A stretch of DNA of 5,021 nt from an uncultured beta proteobacterium. Lineage in GTDB: Bacteria; Pseudomonadota; Gammaproteobacteria; Burkholderiales; Burkholderiaceae_C. The stretch's first letter is position 1. Each line of letters starts with the position of its first letter. The notes under the pieces are model-generated. The model saw only the letters and a list, made by a program, of their open reading frames with translations, was not told the origin of the DNA and made no database searches. The DNA is taken from NCBI GenBank assembly GCA_903885415.1, contig CAISIP010000281.1, positions 1-5,021 of the forward strand. Direction: 5' to 3'. Positions 1 through 4,964 of this stretch are shown in pieces. A program made the position numbers and the translations under genes.

Positions 1-454
1 CCTTCAGGTCGGCGCGGTCGTCACCCTCGATGCGTCTGGAGACGCCTCCGCCGCGCGGATTGTTGGGCATCAGCACCACATAGCGGCCAGCCAGCGACAC
101 GAAGGTGGTCAGCGCCGCCCCCTTATTGCCGCGCTCTTCTTTTTCGACCTGGACCAGAAGTTCCTGGCCTTCGCGGATTGCGTCCTGAATGCGCGCCTGG
201 TTGGCCTGCACGCCAGGGGCGAAATAGCTGCGCGAAATTTCCTTGAACGGCAAGAAGCCGTGGCGGTCCTCGCCGTAGTCGATGAAGCAGGCCTCCAGCG
301 ACGGCTCCACCCGCGTGACCACGGCCTTGTAAATGTTTCCCTTGCGTTGCTCGCGGCCCTCTATTTCTATTTCGTAGTCGAGCAGCTTTTGCCCGTCGAC
401 TATGGCCAAGCGGCGCTCCTCGGACTGGGTTGCGTTGATCAGCATCCGTTTCAT
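1..454 (-). CDS. rne: Ribonuclease E, N-terminal part (gene runs off the left edge)
   Basis: RNase E is the endoribonuclease that starts most mRNA decay and processes rRNA and tRNA precursors; in proteobacteria it usually scaffolds the degradosome at the inner membrane. Reading leftward from the ATG at 454-452 gives 151 codons beginning MKRMLINATQSEERR, which aligns closely with the E. coli N-terminus. Residues about 38-120 are the S1 RNA-binding domain, with GNIYKAVVTRVEPSLEA, the GEDRHGFLPFKEI loop and KEERGNKGAALTTFVSLAG. The aromatic residues corresponding to E. coli F57 and F67 are present, as is the lysine matching K112 (here K111). The start is supported by the conserved MKRML opening and a ribosome binding site 6 bases upstream. 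The DNase-I-like catalytic domain, zinc link and C-terminal scaffold lie outside the window. RNase G is less likely because its N-terminus differs from this MKRMLINAT type. The gene is divergent from rluC, as in many proteobacteria. Confidence 0.97.
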   Translation of the reverse strand, partial: MKRMLINATQSEERRLAIVDGQKLLDYEIEIEGREQRKGNIYKAVVTRVEPSLEACFIDYGEDRHGFLPFKEISRSYFAPGVQANQARIQDAIREGQELLVQVEKEERGNKGAALTTFVSLAGRYVVLMPNNPRGGGVSRRIEGDDRADLK

Positions 455-460
455 GGTGAA

Positions 461-467
461 TCTTCCT
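461..467 (-). promoter_or_regulatory. Ribosome binding site of rne
   Basis: On the minus strand AGGAAGA lies 6 bases before the ATG at 454, inside a purine-rich stretch (GGAAAAGGAAGA). The spacing is good and it fixes the rne start. It is only about 20 bases downstream of the strong GC hairpin at 486-513, so folding or cleavage of that leader could affect access to it (inference). Confidence 0.75.
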
Positions 468-485
468 TTTCCTGCATTCGGAGGC

Positions 486-513
486 CGGCGCGCTGCCTAG
501 GCGTTGCGCGCCG
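486..513 (-). promoter_or_regulatory. Strong GC stem-loop in rne leader, just upstream of the RBS
   Basis: CGGCGCGC at 486-493 pairs perfectly with GCGCGCCG at 506-513, giving an 8-bp all-GC stem. The 12-base loop itself contains the palindrome GCCTAGGC (495-502). There is no T-run on either side, so it does not look like an intrinsic terminator. It sits 19 bases upstream of the rne Shine-Dalgarno. A leader element for autoregulation or RNA stability is the most natural reading, but this is inference. Confidence 0.45.
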
Positions 514-519
514 CTCCTG

Positions 520-554
520 CGGTCCTGAGACCGATTACATGCTCATGACGAGCA
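520..554 (-). repeat. Two small adjacent hairpins in rne leader
   Basis: Two short perfect stems lie next to the main hairpin at 486-513. CGGTC (520-524) pairs with GACCG (529-533) across a 4-base loop, and TGCTC (540-544) pairs with GAGCA (550-554) across a 5-base loop. Each stem is only 5 bp and could be chance in GC-rich DNA. Their tandem arrangement with the 486-513 stem suggests a compact folded leader in the rne transcript. Confidence 0.3.
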
Positions 555-693
555 AACGATGCCTGAACGAACGATTCGATTCGATGGGAATTGCCTGTGG
601 CCGGGAGCTCAGCTAATGAGTCCTGGCGAGGGCGCGGGGACGGGGGCGAGGGGGTTCTGCTGTGAATACGCCACCCTGATAGGTGCGCCATTG

Positions 694-752
694 GCCCGCT
701 GTGCGGGCGCCGTGGGACGGGGCAAGCCAAACCCCAGCGCACAAGCGCGCTG
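694..752 (-). repeat. Two GC-rich hairpins in the rne/rluC intergenic region
   Basis: GCCCGC (694-699) pairs with GCGGGC (703-708) across a TGT loop, making a compact 6-bp all-GC hairpin. CAGCGC (735-740) pairs with GCGCTG (747-752) across a 6-base loop. Neither is followed by a T-run in either direction. They would be transcribed in the rne leader if the rne promoter lies upstream of about 760 on the minus strand, which is not established. Confidence 0.3.
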
Positions 753-802
753 CAGGCAACTCAAAATCCGCACCATCAACACAAACATTTCGCTCAAATC
801 CT

Positions 803-825
803 TCTGCCAGCGCGGGGCTGGCAGA
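803..825. repeat. Perfect 9-bp inverted repeat
   Basis: TCTGCCAGC (803-811) and GCTGGCAGA (817-825) form a perfect 9-bp stem with a 5-base GCGGG loop. A similar but degenerate unit occurs at 937-951: CTGCCAGCGGGGCTG versus CTGCCAGCGCGGGGCTG at 804-820, two bases shorter in the middle. The 9-bp dyad is too symmetric to be likely by chance. It could be a hairpin in the rne leader or an operator for a dimeric regulator, and the sequence does not say which. Confidence 0.4.
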
Positions 826-990
826 CATTGGTATTCCATATCAGCGAGTCAAATCGTCGGCGTACCGTTTTGCCGTGCGGACCACCGCAAGCAGTTGGCT
901 TGCAGCCAGTCCATAGGGCGATCGGGTGGCATCGACCTGCCAGCGGGGCTGATGGTTGGGCGTGGACTAAACTCCAGACAAATCAACCAC

Positions 991-1020
991 TTGCAACACT
1001 CCGCTAGTGAAACACATTAT
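991..1020 (+). promoter_or_regulatory. Possible sigma-70 type promoter near the rluC start
   Basis: TTGCAA (991-996) and CATTAT (1015-1020) are separated by 18 bases, each matching the consensus hexamer at 4 of 6 positions. It is the best-looking plus-strand promoter near rluC. It conflicts with the GTG start at 1007, which would lie between the two hexamers. Either the promoter is spurious or initiation occurs at an unusual downstream codon. Confidence 0.3.
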
Positions 1021-2050
1021 AGGGGGCAATCCGCAGCCCCGGTTCGGGGAAGCAAGCACGGTTCTCGTCGATGAGGAGGCCGCGGGGCAACGCCTGGACA
1101 ATTTTCTGCTGCGCCAACTCAAGGGTGTCCCCAAGACCCATGTTTACCGGATCATTCGCAGCGGAGAAGTGCGCATCATCAAGGGGCGCGCGGCGGTCGA
1201 CCGCCGCGTCGCACAGGGAGACCTGATCCGCCTGCCGCCGGTTCGCACTTCTGAACGCGCGCTGGCGAAGGCGCAGGACATGGCGGCCTCAGGAGCCCCT
1301 GCGGCCGAGGGCGCCTGGTCAGACCACCGGGCGCCGGCGCGGGAGTTCCCGGTCCTGTTCGAGGATGAGTGCCTGCTGGCCATCGACAAGCCCGCCGGTG
1401 TCGCGGTGCACGGCGGCTCGGGCGTTCGCTTCGGCTTGATAGAGCAGCTGCGCATGGCGCGGCCGCAGGCCCGTTTTCTGGAACTGGTCCATCGCTTGGA
1501 TCGCGAAACCAGCGGCATCTTGCTGATCGCCAAGAAGCGAAGCGCCCTGAGAAGCCTGCAAAGTCAGTTTCGCGAGCGCGAGACCGGCAAGACCTATCTG
1601 GCGCTGGTGGCAGGTCAGTGGCCTGTGCGGCTGCGCGTACTCGACAAACCGCTGCTCAAGTTCCTGCTGCCCGATGGGGAGCGACGCGTCAAGGTGGTGG
1701 CACGCGAAAGCGCCGACGCGATGGCATCGCTGACGCTGGTGAAGGTGGCGCGCACCGGCGCCGCGTTCACGCTGCTTGAAGTCACCATCAAGACGGGTCG
1801 CACGCATCAGATTCGGGTCCATCTTGCCGCCGAGGGGATGCCGGTCGTCGGCGACGACAAATACGGCGACTTTGCGCTGAACAAGTCCTTGCAGCAGGCA
1901 GGGCCCACTGCGCCGCTGCGCCGCATGTTCCTGCACGCATGGCGCTTGCAGTTCAACCATCCGGTGCACGGGGAGCGCGTCGAACTGCTGTCGAACTTGC
2001 CCGTCGAACTCGAACTATTTCTCGACTATGCTGCACCGGTCAACGCCTGA
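1007..2050 (+). CDS. rluC: 23S rRNA pseudouridine synthase, RluC type
   Basis: The product converts uridines in 23S rRNA to pseudouridine; E. coli RluC acts at positions 955, 2504 and 2580. Residues about 19-80 form an S4 RNA-binding domain (AGQRLDNFLLRQLKGVPKTH, then RSGEVRIIKGR and GDLIRLPPVR). The RluA-family catalytic domain starts near residue 115, with DKPAGVAVHGGSG at 128-139. The catalytic motif HRLDRETSG lies at 162-170 (catalytic aspartate D165), followed by AKKRSALRSL and GRTHQIRVH at 264-272. The GVPK and HGGSG signatures and the divergent rne neighbour favour RluC over RluD or RluA. At 347 aa it is slightly longer than E. coli RluC (319), partly through an alanine-rich linker at about 85-112. 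The start is uncertain: GTG at 1007 is the only ordinary start codon before the S4 domain but has no visible Shine-Dalgarno. First gene of a four-gene operon. Confidence 0.95.
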   Translation: MKHIIGGNPQPRFGEASTVLVDEEAAGQRLDNFLLRQLKGVPKTHVYRIIRSGEVRIIKGRAAVDRRVAQGDLIRLPPVRTSERALAKAQDMAASGAPAAEGAWSDHRAPAREFPVLFEDECLLAIDKPAGVAVHGGSGVRFGLIEQLRMARPQARFLELVHRLDRETSGILLIAKKRSALRSLQSQFRERETGKTYLALVAGQWPVRLRVLDKPLLKFLLPDGERRVKVVARESADAMASLTLVKVARTGAAFTLLEVTIKTGRTHQIRVHLAAEGMPVVGDDKYGDFALNKSLQQAGPTAPLRRMFLHAWRLQFNHPVHGERVELLSNLPVELELFLDYAAPVNA

Positions 2051-2738
2051 GTCGGGCTTGCGCCATCGCGCCGACGGTCCGCGCGCACGCAGCTACGACC
2101 TGATTGCCTTTGACTGGGACGGGACGCTGTTTGATTCCACCGCCATCATTGCGCGATGCATTCAGGACGCGGTGCGCGATGTCGGCGGCGCGGTTCCCAG
2201 CGATGAGGCCGCATCGCACGTCATCGGGCTGGGATTGATGGATGCGTTGGCGCACGCGGCTCCGGACGTGCCGCGCGAGCAATACCCGGAGCTTGGTGTG
2301 TGCTATCGACACCACTACGCGCTGCACCAGGACGACATCAGTCTTTTCGACGGCGTCTTGCCGCTGCTGGCCGAGTTGAAGTCGCGCCAAATACGGATTG
2401 CCGTCGCCACCGGGAAAAGCCGCAAGGGACTGGACTCGGCATTGCGTGCGGTCGAGTTGAGGGGCGTTTTCGACGCTTCGCGAACTGCGGACGAGACGGC
2501 TGGAAAACCGGATCCCCGCATGTTGCGGGAGCTCATGGGAGAGTTCGCAGTGGATGCCTCGCGGGTACTGATGGTCGGTGACACCACACACGACCTGCAA
2601 ATGGCGATCAACGCGGGTTGCGCCTGTGTCGGCGTCGGCTACGGGGCCCACCCGGCGGCCGCCCTGGCAGCGCTGGCGCCGCGCTGCGTGGTGCTGTCGG
2701 TGGCCGAACTGCGAATCTGGTTGCAGGCTGAGGCCTGA
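2028..2738 (+). CDS. HAD-superfamily hydrolase (Gph/phosphatase-like)
   Basis: This is a haloacid dehalogenase-fold, Mg-dependent phosphatase resembling phosphoglycolate phosphatase and pyrophosphatase-type (IA subfamily) enzymes. The true substrate cannot be read from sequence. All four motifs are intact: motif I FDWDGTLFDS (nucleophile D29, general acid D31), motif II VATGKS (T128), motif III lysine K160 in AGKPDPRML, and motif IV VGDTTHDLQMA (D185 and D189 binding Mg). The cap domain lies between about residues 40 and 108. Length 236 aa is normal for the family. The ATG at 2028 overlaps the end of rluC by 23 bases and has no evident ribosome binding site, so translation is probably coupled to rluC. 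Homologues typically begin only a few residues before the RSYDLIAFDWDG stretch, so the first 20 or so residues may be an extension or untranslated; TTG at 2058 is an in-frame alternative. The same HAD gene follows rluC in other Burkholderiales. Confidence 0.92.
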   Translation: MLHRSTPESGLRHRADGPRARSYDLIAFDWDGTLFDSTAIIARCIQDAVRDVGGAVPSDEAASHVIGLGLMDALAHAAPDVPREQYPELGVCYRHHYALHQDDISLFDGVLPLLAELKSRQIRIAVATGKSRKGLDSALRAVELRGVFDASRTADETAGKPDPRMLRELMGEFAVDASRVLMVGDTTHDLQMAINAGCACVGVGYGAHPAAALAALAPRCVVLSVAELRIWLQAEA

Positions 2739-2744
2739 TGCCCT

Positions 2745-3110
2745 ATGGACAAGGCCATTGCGCTATGCCAGTCGACTGCACTGCAGGAGCGCGGCGCCGC
2801 GGTCGGGTTCGACGTTCTTTACCAAGGGCAGGCCTGCCGTGCCTTTGCGGTGCGCTATCAGGGTCAGGTGTACGCCTATTTGAACCGCTGCAGCCATGTC
2901 GCGATGGAGATGGACTTTCAGCCAGACCGTTTCTTTGACGACACCGGAGAATGGCTGGTCTGCGCCACCCATGGCGCTGTCTACGCGCCCGACAGCGGCG
3001 AGTGCCGAGGTGGTCCCTGTCGTGGCGGATTGGTCACGATCGCGCTCGAGGAATCCGACGGTGCCGTCCACTGGCATACTGGCACCAACCTGAAACCCAT
3101 CGAATTCTGA
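2745..3110 (+). CDS. Stand-alone Rieske [2Fe-2S] protein
   Basis: A 121-aa soluble protein consisting of one Rieske domain. The cluster ligands are visible as C49-x-H51 (RCSHV) and C73-x2-H76 (CATHGAVY), the pattern for a [2Fe-2S] cluster with two Cys and two His ligands. H51 and C73 are separated by 21 residues, somewhat longer than in many ferredoxin-type Rieske proteins, with the acidic/aromatic stretch DFQPDRFFDDTGEW between them. A third motif GECRGGPCRGG (86-95) supplies the proline loop and two further cysteines, C87 and C92. No signal peptide or membrane segment is seen, so it is probably cytoplasmic. It starts 6 bases after the HAD stop, with TGAGG at 2729-2733 as a possible ribosome binding site. 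No oxygenase, reductase or cytochrome gene is adjacent, so its electron partner is unknown. Related Rieske proteins occupy the same place in other Burkholderiales operons. Confidence 0.92.
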   Translation: MDKAIALCQSTALQERGAAVGFDVLYQGQACRAFAVRYQGQVYAYLNRCSHVAMEMDFQPDRFFDDTGEWLVCATHGAVYAPDSGECRGGPCRGGLVTIALEESDGAVHWHTGTNLKPIEF

Positions 3111-3111
3111 C

Positions 3112-4125
3112 ATGACCGACCCTCAAGAAGAGCAAAAACCGGCCCATCGGCCACCCAGTGAGGCATCCGACGCTGCCACGGCTAAGGCGTCTGCACTGGG
3201 TCCGGGATGGGAGCGCGCGACCCTGGAGAAACTGGCTTTTGCTGCGCTGGAGGAGCAACGCATAGGCCGGCGATGGAGAACTTTTGTCCGCCTGGCCTGG
3301 CTGGCCTTTTTGGTGGCTGCCGTCGCACTGGTCGCCCAGCGCAGCGGGCCGTCGGCCAACGTGACTGCGCCGCACACGGCGATGGTCGAAATAAAGGGCG
3401 AGATTGCGTCGGGTGGGGAGGCCAGCGCCGACGTCGTCGTCACGGCGATGCGCGCCGCATTTGAAGACGAGGGTGCGCTCGCGGTGGTTCTGCTGATCAA
3501 TTCGCCTGGCGGAAGTCCGGTCCAGGCCGGCATCATCAACGATGAAATCCTGCGGCTAAAGCTCAAGCACAAGAAGCCGGTCTACGCCGTCGTCGAGGAG
3601 ACCTGCGCGTCGGCGGCGTACTATGTCGCGGTGGCGGCAGACCGGATCTTCGTCGACAAGGCCAGCGTCGTCGGCAGCATTGGCGTGTTGATGGACGGCT
3701 TTGGCTTCACCGGGCTGATGGACAAACTCGGCGTCGATCGCAGGCTGATGACGGCGGGAGAGAACAAGGGATTCCTGGACCCCTTTAGTCCGCAGACCGA
3801 GCGCCAGCGCGCATTCGCGCAGGCGATGCTCGATCAGATCCACAAGCAGTTTATCGAGGCCGTCAAGGCGGGTCGCGGCGAGCGCCTCAAGGAATCAGCC
3901 GACACTTTCAGCGGCCTGTTTTGGACTGGCCAGCAGGCGGTGGCGATGGGCCTGGCCGACCAGTTTGGCAACCTGGATTTTGTCGCGCGCGAAATCGTCA
4001 AGGCCGAGGATATCGTCGACTACACGCGGCGCGAAAACGTCGCCGAAAGGCTGGTCAAGCGCTTCGGCGCTGCATTGGGGGGCGGCGCGGTATCGGCGCT
4101 GAAGACCGCGCCTTCGCTGCGCTGA
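3112..4125 (+). CDS. sppA: Membrane-anchored S49 family serine peptidase (SppA type)
   Basis: A signal-peptide-peptidase-like protease that probably degrades membrane-embedded peptides. The first 57 residues are hydrophilic and predicted cytoplasmic, followed by one transmembrane segment at about 58-75 (FVRLAWLAFLVAAVALVAQ). The ClpP/crotonase-fold domain follows from about residue 90, with INSPGGS at 129-135. The catalytic Ser/Lys dyad is inferred as S167 in EETCASAAYYVA and K219 in AGENKGFLDPF. Their 52-residue spacing equals the S147/K199 spacing of B. subtilis SppA. GSIGVL at 188-193 is the usual strand between them. The 337-aa size marks it as a single-domain protease, not the double-length E. 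coli SppA. The nucleophile context is SAAYY where many SppA proteins have SGGYY. It starts 1 base after the Rieske stop with no strong ribosome binding site, so coupled translation is likely. It is the last gene of the rluC operon. Confidence 0.93.
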   Translation: MTDPQEEQKPAHRPPSEASDAATAKASALGPGWERATLEKLAFAALEEQRIGRRWRTFVRLAWLAFLVAAVALVAQRSGPSANVTAPHTAMVEIKGEIASGGEASADVVVTAMRAAFEDEGALAVVLLINSPGGSPVQAGIINDEILRLKLKHKKPVYAVVEETCASAAYYVAVAADRIFVDKASVVGSIGVLMDGFGFTGLMDKLGVDRRLMTAGENKGFLDPFSPQTERQRAFAQAMLDQIHKQFIEAVKAGRGERLKESADTFSGLFWTGQQAVAMGLADQFGNLDFVAREIVKAEDIVDYTRRENVAERLVKRFGAALGGGAVSALKTAPSLR

Positions 4126-4152
4126 AGGCGGCTGCGCCTCGGTGTTCAGCGC
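4119..4152. terminator. Candidate bidirectional stem-loop over convergent stop codons
   Basis: GCGCTGAA (4119-4126) and TTCAGCGC (4145-4152) form a perfect 8-bp inverted repeat. Inside it AGGCG (4126-4130) and CGCCT (4135-4139) can pair across a GCTG loop, although position 4126 is shared by both arms. The structure contains the S49 peptidase stop (4123-4125) and the methyltransferase stop on the other strand (4148-4146). Placement between convergent genes fits a two-way terminator. No T-run follows on either side, so it is not a standard intrinsic terminator. Confidence 0.4.
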
Positions 4153-4964
4153 CCGATGGCGAACACGGCAGGTTGAGAATTGTCGAGCGACCAACCCCGC
4201 TTGCGCCAGCTTTCTGTCGTCGCACTACGCGATTGTGATTGCGCCATGGTCAAGGCACTGCTGACGGCCAGTCGCGTCGTCGGTGCAAGCGTCTGCAGCA
4301 GCGTTAGCAGTAGCGCGCAATTGCGGTAAGGCGTTTCTATAAACAGTTGGGTCTGACCGGTTTTGAGTACCAGACGCTCGAGTTCGCGAACGCGCTGGGC
4401 GCGCTGGGAGGCGTCCTGCGGCAGGTAGCCCACAAATGCGAAGTCCTGCCCATTGAGTCCACTGGCTGCGAGCGCGAGCACCAGAGAGGCCGGGCCGACC
4501 AGCGGTACGACGCGCAGGCCCAGGTGGTGTGCTGCTCGCACGACCGAAGCGCCAGGGTCGGCGATCGCAGGCATACCCGCCTCGCTGATCAGTCCGATGT
4601 CATGGCCTGCGAGCGCGGGTGCCAGCAGCGGCCGGGCGTCGAAGTTGCCGTGGTGATCGCCTTTCTTGTGTACAGACCGCGGCAATTCCTGAACTTGCAG
4701 CGATTGGATGCTGTGAGCCAGCGGAACCAGCGCGTCGACCCGTTTGAGGTAGGCGCGCGCCGTCTTTGCACTTTCGCAGACCCAGTGCTGCAGCCGCGAG
4801 GCGACCTGCAGCGACTGCAAGGGCATCAGGTCCTGCAGCGGTGCCTGCTCGGTACAGCCGAAGTCCAGCGGCGCCGGGACCAGGAACAGTTGCCCGGCAA
4901 CCGCAGGCCCTCGATCGCCGCTTGCTGCCGTTGATGGCGCGCGTTCGCCGGTGGATTCGGTCAC
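4146..4964 (-). CDS. SAM-dependent methyltransferase, RsmI-like (tetrapyrrole methylase family)
   Basis: The product belongs to the SAM-dependent class III (tetrapyrrole-methylase-fold) group that includes RsmI, which 2'-O-methylates C1402 of 16S rRNA. The substrate of this shorter paralogue group is not certain. Numbered from the GTG at 4964 (272 aa), the first strand is QLFLVPAPLDFG at 25-36. The family's GTPxxxDPG-type motif appears as SEAGMPAIADPG at 127-138. VPLVGPASLVLALAASGLNG (153-172), FVGYLPQ (177-183) and IETPYRN (209-215) follow, with AVFAIGR at the end. The start is chosen because this GTG overlaps the TGA stop of maf by 4 bases, a usual coupling arrangement. An in-frame ATG at 5000-4998 would add 12 residues and overlap maf by 40 bases; it has no properly spaced ribosome binding site. 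The first 24 residues are low-complexity and not recognisably conserved with either start. Convergent with the S49 peptidase gene, leaving only 20 bases between stops. Confidence 0.9.
   Translation of the reverse strand: MTESTGERAPSTAASGDRGPAVAGQLFLVPAPLDFGCTEQAPLQDLMPLQSLQVASRLQHWVCESAKTARAYLKRVDALVPLAHSIQSLQVQELPRSVHKKGDHHGNFDARPLLAPALAGHDIGLISEAGMPAIADPGASVVRAAHHLGLRVVPLVGPASLVLALAASGLNGQDFAFVGYLPQDASQRAQRVRELERLVLKTGQTQLFIETPYRNCALLLTLLQTLAPTTRLAVSSALTMAQSQSRSATTESWRKRGWSLDNSQPAVFAIGR

Larger units (their letters stand above)
455..1006. other. Divergent rne/rluC intergenic region; presumed long rne 5' leader
   Basis: About 550 bases with no convincing protein gene: the open frames crossing it in both strands translate to arginine-, proline- and cysteine-rich sequence with no recognisable domain. 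The region divides two outward-facing genes and so must hold promoters for both. Read toward rne it contains at least six perfect inverted repeats: 803-825, 735-752, 694-708, 540-554, 520-533 and 486-513. Between the 694-708 and 540-554 hairpins lies a less GC-rich, repetitive stretch (about 565-585, with tandem GAAC and GATTC units). In E. coli the rne mRNA has a leader of more than 300 bases through which RNase E controls its own synthesis. A similar role here is inferred from position and structure only. No clear sigma-70 promoter for rne was found: candidates such as the minus-strand TTGACT at 852-847 lack a good -10 partner. Confidence 0.6.

Noticed and set aside
535..540. Minus-strand TGTAAT (540-535) as -10 of a short rne transcript
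   Set aside because: The hexamer is a good match, but no acceptable -35 lies 16-18 bases upstream and no extended -10 TG is correctly placed. Such a start would exclude most of the leader hairpins, so it should be kept in mind if transcripts are mapped.
497..839. Minus-strand open frames of 71-81 codons in the same gap (497-742, 609-839, 613-828)
   Set aside because: They overlap one another in different frames and are low-complexity (proline, arginine, alanine). The region is better explained as rne leader. A regulatory leader peptide cannot be excluded but nothing supports one.
823..852. Minus-strand TTGACT (852-847) as -35 of an rne promoter
   Set aside because: At 16-18 base spacing the facing hexamers (AATGTC and its neighbours) match TATAAT poorly, so I did not call a promoter.
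559..1074. Plus-strand 171-codon open frame in the rne/rluC gap
   Set aside because: It runs through the hairpin cluster and into the start of rluC in another frame, has no ribosome binding site, and its translation is arginine- and cysteine-rich with no domain. It is most simply a chance open frame in GC-rich DNA.
1319..2651. Long minus-strand open frames (1319-1969 and 2040-2651, about 200 codons each)
   Set aside because: They are antisense to rluC and the HAD gene, whose catalytic motifs are intact. The translations are rich in Arg, Gln and His with no domain, typical of antisense shadows in high-GC genes.
4347..4934. Plus-strand 195-codon open frame opposite the methyltransferase
   Set aside because: It lies wholly antisense to a well-recognised methyltransferase and its translation is glutamine- and arginine-rich with no known motif; a shadow of codon bias on the other strand.
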